From positions 124,001 through 188,000 of the forward strand of contig DAHUYN010000001.1 of the NCBI GenBank assembly GCA_027315165.1: 64,000 nucleotides of DNA, in the 5' to 3' direction. Positions 57,203-64,000 of this stretch are shown in pieces. The translations under genes and the position numbers were made by a program. The DNA comes from Thermoplasmata archaeon (GTDB lineage: Archaea; Thermoplasmatota; Thermoplasmata; Lutacidiplasmatales; UBA184). Numbering within the stretch: position 1 is the stretch's first letter; each line of letters begins with the position of its first letter. The notes below the pieces were generated by a model. That model worked only from the letters and a program-made list of their open reading frames with translations, was not told the origin of the DNA and ran no database searches.

Positions 57203-57620
57203 AAGCCCTGACTGGATCCGCGTGCGCGGCATGGGACGAGAACGCTTCGCCGGCTACCTGTCCGATTACCTCGCGACGCTCGGCTACGCCGTCGAGCGCG
57301 TCGACGCGATGGAGCCGGCCGAGACCCGCCTCATCGCGGTGCTCCAGCGGATGAACCCGGCGATCCCCGAGAGCGCCAAGGAGCTCCGCTTCCGCCTGAC
57401 GCCGACGGCGGGAGGCGCCGCGACGGAGTGGGCGTTCCCGACGGAGGTCCCGAGCGCCGACCGCGGACGGCTCGACCGGCTCGTCCGCGAGGTCGTCACG
57501 CACCTCGAGCGCGCCGTCGCGACCGAGAGCCACGCCACCGCCAAGGTCGTCTCGCCGCCGAAGCCCCGGCTGCCGTGGGCCGGCGGGAACCGCGGTCCTT
57601 CGCCATCGGCACCCTTATAA
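57195..57620 (+). CDS. hypothetical protein
   Basis: Overlaps end of TrmJ-like gene; MAESPDWIRVRGMGRERFAGYLSDYLATLGYAVERVDAMEPAETRLIAVL. Confidence 0.6.
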   Translation: MAESPDWIRVRGMGRERFAGYLSDYLATLGYAVERVDAMEPAETRLIAVLQRMNPAIPESAKELRFRLTPTAGGAATEWAFPTEVPSADRGRLDRLVREVVTHLERAVATESHATAKVVSPPKPRLPWAGGNRGPSPSAPL

Positions 57621-57622
57621 AG
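57615..57622 (+). promoter_or_regulatory. TATA box for L15e gene
   Basis: ttataaag about 30 nt upstream of ATG 57651. Confidence 0.6.
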
Positions 57623-57650
57623 GGCACGAGGGTCCCCCCGCGCACCCGCC

Positions 57651-58265
57651 ATGACGCAGTCGGCCTATCGGTACATCGCCGAGTCGTTCCGCCAGACGCA
57701 GGGCCCCGAGGGCCAGGCGCTCCGGCACGAGCGGCTCCTGACCTGGAGGCGCGAGACGACCGTCACGCGCCTCGAGCACCCGACCCGGCTCGACCGGGCC
57801 CGGGCGATCGGCTGGCGGGCGAAGAACGGCTTCGTCCTCGTGCGCGTCCGGGTCCGCCGCGGCGGGCAGCGGAAGCGCGCGATCATCGCGGGGCGCCGCC
57901 CCAAGCGCAAGGGCATTCTCCGGATGGTCCTCGCCAAGAGCCTCCAGCGCATCGCCGAGGAGCGCGCCGCCAAGCACCACCCGAACCTCGAGGTCCTCAA
58001 CTCCTACTGGGTCGGCGAGGACGGTCAGCAGAAGTTCTACGAGGTCATCCTGGTCGACCCGGCGGCCCCCGAGATCCTGGCGGACCCGAAGATGCAGTGG
58101 ATCGCCTCCTCGGTCCACAAGGGCCGGGCCTACCGTGGCCTCACGAGGGCGGGCCGCGAGGGTCGGGGCCTGCGCTGGAAGGGCAAGGGCACCGAGCGGA
58201 TGCGTCCGTCGCGCGCCCGGAACCGCCGCGACGTGCGGCGCACGCAGACGAAGGTCATCCCCTAG
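57651..58265 (+). CDS. rpl15e: ribosomal protein L15e
   Basis: RVRVRRGGQRKRAIIAGRRPKRKGILRMVLAKSLQRIAEERAAKHHPNLEVLNSYWVGEDGQQKFYEVILVDPAAPEI. Confidence 0.96.
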   Translation: MTQSAYRYIAESFRQTQGPEGQALRHERLLTWRRETTVTRLEHPTRLDRARAIGWRAKNGFVLVRVRVRRGGQRKRAIIAGRRPKRKGILRMVLAKSLQRIAEERAAKHHPNLEVLNSYWVGEDGQQKFYEVILVDPAAPEILADPKMQWIASSVHKGRAYRGLTRAGREGRGLRWKGKGTERMRPSRARNRRDVRRTQTKVIP

Positions 58266-58783
58266 CGCGCGCTCGTCTCCGCCTCGAGACGGTCGAGCCA
58301 CGGCTCCAGCGGCTCGCCGAGGGCCTCCGCCGTGCGGCGGGCCCAGCCGTAGAGCCCCTCGACGTGCGTGAGCTCCCCTCGGAGCAGGCGCGCGAGCTGC
58401 CGCCGGTGCTCGAGGTCGAGCTCGAGCGGCATCGCCTTGAGGAACTCGGCGAGGAGGTGGGCGAGCCGCCCGCCTTGCGCATCCCAGTCGGTGAGGAGGA
58501 TCACGCGCCGCGCGCGGCGGGCGAGGTCGTGGGCGACGAGGCGTACGGGTTGGCCTCGATGGAGGAGGACGACCTCCCCCGCGAGCCCGAGGCGACGGAC
58601 CGAGCGGCGGTCCCGCTCGCCCTCGACGACGACGAAGGTCTTGGGGCTCCGGCTCGCCTCGACGAGGGCGCCCCAGGCCTCCTGGAACTCCTCCCAGCGC
58701 GCCACGCGGCCGGCGGCCAAGCTCGCGCCGCCGCGGCCGTGTGGCGTCGGCGCGCGTGGGCCCACGCTCCGCCGACTCCACAA
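58262..58783 (-). CDS. small TOPRIM-domain protein
   Basis: TFVVVEGERDRRSVRRLGL...RVILLTDWDAQGGRLAHLL. Confidence 0.82.
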   Translation of the reverse strand: MWSRRSVGPRAPTPHGRGGASLAAGRVARWEEFQEAWGALVEASRSPKTFVVVEGERDRRSVRRLGLAGEVVLLHRGQPVRLVAHDLARRARRVILLTDWDAQGGRLAHLLAEFLKAMPLELDLEHRRQLARLLRGELTHVEGLYGWARRTAEALGEPLEPWLDRLEAETSAR

Positions 58784-58828
58784 CTCCTATAGCGTTCCCC
58801 CACCCTGCCCGGCCGCCGCGAGGCTACC

Positions 58829-59479
58829 GTGCCCGACCACTACAGTCGTCTTCTCGAGTGGCGCCGCGAGGAGGCGGCGACCCGCGGGCTCCACAAGCTG
58901 CCCTCCGACTTCTACACGACGACCGAGTCGTACCTCGCCGAGACCCGCGCGACGTTCGAGTCCGAGCTTCGCGCCAACCCCGGCGGCCGCAAGGGGGACC
59001 TCGCGCGGCAGACCTACCTGCGCGCCGCCCAGGTCGCGCGCGACATCGTCGAGTCGCGGATGATGAAGGTGCTCAACCTCGCCTTCCAGGCGAGCGTCGG
59101 CTCGTCTCGGGACCTCGGCAACGCCCTCCCGCTCGAACGCCAGCTCTACGACCGGCTCCTCGAGGTCCTTCGCAGCCACCGCCAACAGGCGGCGCCGTTC
59201 CTCGAAGCGACCGGGCCCGCCCCCCCGGCGGCGTCGTCGGCGCCCGAGCCCGCACCGCCCCCGGCGGCGTCGGCCTCGAGGCCGGCGGGCGCCGCCCGGG
59301 GCCCCGCACAGGCGGTCGTCCGCATCGTCAAGGACGGGCGCCCGATCGAGGTCGGCGGCGAGACGATCGACCTGCGCAAGGAGGACCTCCTCACGGTGCC
59401 GGAGGAGACCGCCCGCCTCCTCGTCGAGGCGAAGGTCGCCGAACGCGTCGGGACCCACCCGGTGCCGACGACTACGTAG
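58829..59479 (+). CDS. GINS replication complex subunit
   Basis: LPSDFYTTTESYLAETR..., ARDIVESRMMKVLNLAF, C-terminal B-domain-like VPEETARLLVEAKVAERV. Confidence 0.82.
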   Translation: MPDHYSRLLEWRREEAATRGLHKLPSDFYTTTESYLAETRATFESELRANPGGRKGDLARQTYLRAAQVARDIVESRMMKVLNLAFQASVGSSRDLGNALPLERQLYDRLLEVLRSHRQQAAPFLEATGPAPPAASSAPEPAPPPAASASRPAGAARGPAQAVVRIVKDGRPIEVGGETIDLRKEDLLTVPEETARLLVEAKVAERVGTHPVPTTT

Positions 59480-60569
59480 TCGGTCCGGCCTCGAGCTCGA
59501 GAACGAGGAAGTTCCCGAAGCCGAACAGAAGGTTCTTCGCCGCGAGGCGCAGACGGACCTCCGCCTCGGGCGTCGGCGCCTTCGCCACGGCCGCTCGTAG
59601 CCGTTCTTCGAAGCCCCAGCGGACGAGGGCCTCGGCCTGGCTCGAGCACGCCCGCTCGCGCAGGCCCCCGCGACGGGCCGCCGCGCGGACCCGGTCGAAG
59701 TCGACGAAGACGCTCAGGTCGGCCGTGCCCGGGTCCGCGAACGGGTCGGTGAGGACCTCGTGCCCGCGGATCGCCTGGAGCGTCCCGTGGCGGTGGCCCA
59801 GGACGAGGTCGGTCGTCGAGGCGCCGTAGTCGAGGAAGACGGCGGCTCCGCGCTCGAGGAAGTCGGAGACCTCCCGCACGAGCGCTTCTGCGCGCGGCGA
59901 GACCTCGACGACACCCCCTTCCGGGGCGTCCGCGAAGAGAGCGTCCGGCACGGGGCCCGAGAGCGGGCCCTCGCTCTCGACGAACCGCTCCCCGTTCCAG
60001 CGCGCCCCGAGCTCGGCCCAGGCGCCGCCGCGGCGGACGAGCCGGCGGGCGGGCTGCGCGTCGAGCACCTCGTTCGCGACGACGACCCCGACGAACGGCC
60101 CGTCGGCGCCGAGCGACGCCGCGACGCGGACCCGATCGCGGAGCGGATGGTCGGCGAGCGCCTTGAGGCCGCGATCGCGCAGGGTCGGTGACGGCTCGAC
60201 GAGGACGTAGTCGAGCCGGGCGTCGTCGGGAAGCTCTCGCGAGAAGACGTCGAGGATCCCAAGGGCGAGCGTGCCGTCGCCGGGCCCGAGCTCGACGATC
60301 CTAAACGTCGCCGACGCGCCGTTGCGTTCGCGCTCTTGGAGGAGGCGGGTCGCGAGCGTCGCGGCGAAGAGCGGGTGGACGTGGGCCGCCGTGTAGAAGT
60401 CCCCCTCCGTCCCGAGGGCGACGCCCGGGCGCTCGTAGTAGCCGAGGCGGGGCTCGTAGAGGGCGATCTCCTCGAAGCGGTCGAACGGCAGGAACCCGTC
60501 GGCGTCGCTCGCGCGGCGGAGCGCCGCGAGGAGCTCCGTCGACGATGCCGCTCGCGAGGCCGCGGGCAC
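59472..60569 (-). CDS. SAM-dependent methyltransferase (MidA/NDUFAF7-like)
   Basis: ALYEPRLGYYERPGVALGTEGDFYTAAHVHPLFAATLA, FRIVELGPGDGTLALGIL, VFLDYGAS. Confidence 0.88.
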   Translation of the reverse strand: MPAASRAASSTELLAALRRASDADGFLPFDRFEEIALYEPRLGYYERPGVALGTEGDFYTAAHVHPLFAATLATRLLQERERNGASATFRIVELGPGDGTLALGILDVFSRELPDDARLDYVLVEPSPTLRDRGLKALADHPLRDRVRVAASLGADGPFVGVVVANEVLDAQPARRLVRRGGAWAELGARWNGERFVESEGPLSGPVPDALFADAPEGGVVEVSPRAEALVREVSDFLERGAAVFLDYGASTTDLVLGHRHGTLQAIRGHEVLTDPFADPGTADLSVFVDFDRVRAAARRGGLRERACSSQAEALVRWGFEERLRAAVAKAPTPEAEVRLRLAAKNLLFGFGNFLVLELEAGPTT

Positions 60570-60581
60570 CGAAGGCCCCGG

Positions 60582-61358
60582 TCAGCCGATGTAGCCGAGG
60601 TCCTCTCGGGCCGGCTCGCGCTGCGACTCCGACGGCCGCTGCTCGGCCTCGTGGATCTTCTGGGCGATGCGGTCGATCTCTTGCGCCTTCGACTCGAGCT
60701 CGGAGAAGTCGACCGCGACCCCGAGGATCTTCGTGAGCACCTTGAGGACCGCCTCCGCGCTTCTCGGGTCGACGAAGTAGCCGCTCGTCTCGCCCATGAG
60801 GCAGACGCCCTCGATGCCGAAGGTCCGCCCGAGCCCGAGGAAGAGGCCGCTCGCCCCGATGAGCCCGCCGCCCGGGTCGTTCCGCGAGAAGACGACCCCG
60901 TGCGCCTTCATCGCGTTCACGCGTTCCTCCGAGGTCGCCGCCCCGAGGACGCGGGGCTGCTCGACGACGTGGCCCTGGGCGAAGCCGGCGAGCGTGTAGA
61001 CCTCCTTGACACCGAGCCCGTGACAGAACTCGAGGACGCGGTGCGTGAGCTCGTACTGCCCCTCGGGGGAGATCCCCTGGTAGTCGCCGCCGAGGATGAT
61101 CAGGTCGTGCTCGCCGGGCTTCTGGGCCCGCCGGTAGGTGAGCTCGTTCGAGACGATGCGGATGATCCCGTCCTCGTTGACGTAGACCTGCGGCGGGAAG
61201 AACTTCGAGTAGACCGAGGCGAGCGGCTTGGCGTGGAGCTGGTCGCGGAGGTAGTCGGCGGCGAGCTTGCCGACGTTGCCGACGCCCGGCAGCCCTTCGA
61301 CGAGGATCGGGTCCTTCAGTTGAGGCCGGTCGGTGACGCGGATGAGGACGTCTTCCAT
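60582..61358 (-). CDS. PAC2-family (proteasome assembly chaperone-like) protein
   Basis: DPILVEGLPGVGNVGKLAADYLRDQLHAKPLASVYSKFFPPQVYVNEDGIIRIVSNEL. Confidence 0.9.
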   Translation of the reverse strand: MEDVLIRVTDRPQLKDPILVEGLPGVGNVGKLAADYLRDQLHAKPLASVYSKFFPPQVYVNEDGIIRIVSNELTYRRAQKPGEHDLIILGGDYQGISPEGQYELTHRVLEFCHGLGVKEVYTLAGFAQGHVVEQPRVLGAATSEERVNAMKAHGVVFSRNDPGGGLIGASGLFLGLGRTFGIEGVCLMGETSGYFVDPRSAEAVLKVLTKILGVAVDFSELESKAQEIDRIAQKIHEAEQRPSESQREPAREDLGYIG

Positions 61359-61408
61359 CGGGGGCTCCGCCGAAGCACCGGGGGAGCGTAGATAATGGTT
61401 CGCTGGCG

Positions 61409-62170
61409 CTAGGGTGCGCGGCTCTCGGCGGGCGCGAGCTCGAAGCCGCTCGCCGAGGCGCGGGCGCGACGGACCTGGGTGAGGTCCGGGTGGTCGCGTA
61501 CCTTGCGGAGCGCGAGGGCGTGCTCGGCCCCGTGGGCCCCCGGCTCGGTACGGAGGTCGACGATCAGGTCGGCGAGGTCCTCGAGGAACCCCTGCACACG
61601 CCGTTCGTGGACGTCGGTCTGCAGGACGACGAGCGCCTGGCCCTGCAGCTGCTGGCAGAGGTGGCGGAGCTGCCGGACGACGACCATCACCTCGGCCGGC
61701 TGGAGGACCTCGAGGAGGAAGTCGAGCGAGTCGAGGACGAGGCGGAACGGTGCGTCGATCGTGGCGAGGTCGGCGAGCATCCGGCTCTCGAGGTTGTAGA
61801 TGCGCCGGCGCACCGGGGGGGGCTGCGGGCCGAGCAGGTCCTGGACGGTGAGCCCGCGCTCGCGGGTCTTCGAGACCTCGAGGTCGCGTCGAAGGACCCG
61901 CTCGAAGTACTCGTCGGCGAGGTTCACGACGGCGAGTCCCTGCGTCGGCCACTGCCGGTCCGCGAACGAGCGCTCGACGTCCTCGGTGCGCTCGTAGGTG
62001 GTGTAGTAGAAGACCGGGACCCGGGGCAGGCCGGCCTTGGCGAACTGCTTGGCGAGCAGCGGCGAGCCGCTCCCGGCCGGGCCCTCGAGGAGGGCGAGCC
62101 AGCCGGGGGGCAGCGCGGGCCCGAGCTCGGCGTCGAGCTCGGCGATGCCGAAGACGGGCGTGGCCTTCAC
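61409..62170 (-). CDS. KaiC/RecA-like protein with degenerate Walker A
   Basis: FGIAELDAELGPALPPGWLALLEGPAGSGSPLLAKQF (GKT replaced by GSP); Walker B-like FRLVLDSLDFLL; GTG start overlaps upstream stop by 1 nt. Confidence 0.78.
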   Translation of the reverse strand: MKATPVFGIAELDAELGPALPPGWLALLEGPAGSGSPLLAKQFAKAGLPRVPVFYYTTYERTEDVERSFADRQWPTQGLAVVNLADEYFERVLRRDLEVSKTRERGLTVQDLLGPQPPPVRRRIYNLESRMLADLATIDAPFRLVLDSLDFLLEVLQPAEVMVVVRQLRHLCQQLQGQALVVLQTDVHERRVQGFLEDLADLIVDLRTEPGAHGAEHALALRKVRDHPDLTQVRRARASASGFELAPAESRAP

Positions 62171-62754
62171 TAGGGGCCTCCCCGGCCGACGCGGATCGTC
62201 TCGTCGACGACGAGCGAGAGCATCTGGTCGAGCTCGCTCGTCGCGTCCTCGCTGACGGAGAGGACGAGCGCGAGGACCTGGCGGCTCTTCAGGTTGTTCA
62301 GCAGGATGTGGAAGAACTCGGAGAGGAGGTCCTTCGGATTGTGGATGGCGAGCGAGTTCACCGAGTCGATGACGACGATCGTCCTCGGGGACGGGTGGCG
62401 CCGCAGGAGGTACTCGACCCGCAGCATGATGTCCTCGAGCATCCGCGGGCTCTCGATGTAGGAGGCGTTCGGGAGCGGGTCGCGGTAGTTCATCATGATG
62501 TGACTGATCGCGTCGACGAACGACAGGCGCTCCGGCGCCACGTCGAGCGCCTGCGCGAGCGACCAGACGAGCGCCGCGGGGTTCGTCACCGAGACGTAGA
62601 TCGTGTGCGTGTCGCCGCTCGAGCCGACGTCCCGGAGCGTCGCCGAGAGGACGGTGAAGTACTCGTCGGCGTAGGCCGCGGGGTCGAGGCGGACCGCGAC
62701 GGCGGCGCCGCCCGTGAGGCCGCGCAGGCGGTCGCCGAGGTCCCCGATCGGCAT
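62170..62754 (-). CDS. KaiC/RecA-like protein lacking Walker A
   Basis: RTIVVIDSVNSLAIHNPKDLLSEFFHILLNNLKSRQVLALVLSVSED Walker B region; no GxxxxGK[ST] anywhere. Confidence 0.75.
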   Translation of the reverse strand: MPIGDLGDRLRGLTGGAAVAVRLDPAAYADEYFTVLSATLRDVGSSGDTHTIYVSVTNPAALVWSLAQALDVAPERLSFVDAISHIMMNYRDPLPNASYIESPRMLEDIMLRVEYLLRRHPSPRTIVVIDSVNSLAIHNPKDLLSEFFHILLNNLKSRQVLALVLSVSEDATSELDQMLSLVVDETIRVGRGGP

Positions 62755-63540
62755 CTAGACGCCCTCCGGCCGGCTGCCCTTGAGGTGGGGCGCCATCAGG
62801 AGGCCGATCGGGGTGAGCTCGATCACGTACTGCGCGCGCGAGTGCGAGGTCCCGCGCATCTTCACGATCTGCAGGACCCGGATGATGTCGCCCTGCCGGC
62901 GGGTGTTCCCCATCAGGATGACCCCGTCGACGATCGCCTCCTCGACGCCGTAGAGCGAGAGGCGTCCCGCGGGGTTGCCGACCTCGCTCACGAGGATCGT
63001 GGTGCAGTCGAGCTCCGAGAGCTCCTGGCTCAGCTTGAGCATGAAGTCGCGGATCCGCTCCTCCCGGCGGATGCGGTAGCAGACCGAGGTGAGGGAGTCG
63101 AGCACGACGCGCTTGGCGCCGAGTTCCTGCACGAGGTTCCGGAACGTGAGGACGAGGAGGTCGGTGTCCTCCGACGTGAACTCTTCCCGGTCGAGGCCGA
63201 GGCGCTCGTAGACGACCGGGACGTCGACGAAGACGAGCGAGCCGTTCTCGACGAGCTCGGGCCGGAAGAACTCGAAGGTGCGCAGGTTCTGGACGAGCTT
63301 CTTCGAGGCCTCGGTGACGGAGAGGAACAGCGAGCGCTCCCCCCGCTCGGCGCCCCGGACGAGGAACTCGAGCGAGAGCGTCGTCTTGCCGGTGCCGACG
63401 CTCCCCGAGACGAGGATCATGTTCCCCTTGGGGATCCCGCCGCCGAGGATGTCGTCGAGCCCCTCGATGCCGGTCGCGCACCGGTCCCGGACGAGGGAGT
63501 CGGCACCCGACGGCGAAGCGGACGGTACCTCAGGGACCAT
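62755..63540 (-). CDS. KaiC-like ATPase with intact Walker A
   Basis: CATGIEGLDDILGGGIPKGNMILVSGSVGTGKTTLSLEFLVRGAERGERSLFLSVTEASKKLVQN; RVVLDSLTSVCY. Confidence 0.9.
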   Translation of the reverse strand: MVPEVPSASPSGADSLVRDRCATGIEGLDDILGGGIPKGNMILVSGSVGTGKTTLSLEFLVRGAERGERSLFLSVTEASKKLVQNLRTFEFFRPELVENGSLVFVDVPVVYERLGLDREEFTSEDTDLLVLTFRNLVQELGAKRVVLDSLTSVCYRIRREERIRDFMLKLSQELSELDCTTILVSEVGNPAGRLSLYGVEEAIVDGVILMGNTRRQGDIIRVLQIVKMRGTSHSRAQYVIELTPIGLLMAPHLKGSRPEGV

Positions 63541-63565
63541 CGTCGGAAGAACGGGCGGCCCCTCC

Positions 63566-63991
63566 CTATGAGTATTGTGTCGGCGCGGAACCCCCCCCGG
63601 CGTCGACGACCCGACGCCAGCGCTCGGCCGCGAGGGCGAGCTCGTCGGGGCCGACGCTCCCCCCGAGAAGCCGCTCGAACCCCTCCCTCGAGACCGTCCA
63701 CTCCGCTCCGTGGGCCGCCCGCTCGGAGGCGACGAGCAGCCCGGAGTCGCTCAGCCGCCGTCCGAGCGCGCGCACGAGGGCACCCGACGGGTCGGCGCAG
63801 CGGCGGAGCCCCTCGAGGGGGACCCGGAGCGTCGCCGCCCCGTGGCCCTCGAGGAACCCGGCCCACAGGACGAGCGCGACGTGACGCCACTCCGTCGTGG
63901 GACCGGCCCCGGCCGGGGCCGGCCCGGAGGTCATCGGGTCCTTCGAGACGGACCCCCGCGCCGGGACGACGGTCCCGGGCCCGTCGGACAC
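63566..63991 (-). CDS. hypothetical protein, first visible gene of the KaiC-like operon
   Basis: 141-aa ORF ending 25 nt before the KaiC-like ATPase; start near window edge uncertain. Confidence 0.55.
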   Translation of the reverse strand: MSDGPGTVVPARGSVSKDPMTSGPAPAGAGPTTEWRHVALVLWAGFLEGHGAATLRVPLEGLRRCADPSGALVRALGRRLSDSGLLVASERAAHGAEWTVSREGFERLLGGSVGPDELALAAERWRRVVDAGGGSAPTQYS

Positions 63992-64000
63992 ACCCGAGAG

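Noticed and set aside
1-64000. CRISPR array or rRNA genes
   Set aside because: Looked for regularly spaced direct repeats and conserved rRNA segments while reading; none noticed

Overview
High-GC (by eye) archaeal chromosomal window, most likely Thermoplasmatota; the lineage is inferred from gene content and not tested. It is densely coding with many 1-4 nt stop/start overlaps. Archaeal information-processing genes include truD, aIF5B, TFB, a Y-family polymerase, a GINS subunit, L18Ae/LX, L15e, ftsY, both prefoldin subunits, Pcc1, argS, a PAC2-family protein and queC. Metabolic genes include tdh-kbl, pyruvate kinase, purB, carbamate kinase and a prenyl synthase. A surface/secreted block lies at about 20.4-28.8 kb. 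A loosely packed accessory-looking segment lies at about 30.3-35.6 kb and ends at a tRNA-Gln(TTG) gene. One decayed transposase and one tRNA gene were identified; no rRNA or CRISPR array was seen. The most interesting signals are: (i) a translationally coupled operon of three KaiC/RecA-like proteins, only one with an intact Walker A motif, echoed by an intact/degenerate pair at the other end of the window; (ii) a ThiI-like THUMP protein that has lost its PP-loop motif, coupled to a small ORF and a GMC alcohol-oxidase-like gene; (iii) a decayed tRNA-Gln copy 1.8 kb from the intact tRNA, bracketing a MarR/epimerase pair; (iv) a perfect 16-bp palindrome over the epimerase start codon in that pair; (v) a TasA/camelysin-like secreted protein next to large Ig/PKD-repeat surface proteins. 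All family calls are from reading motifs; no database search was run.
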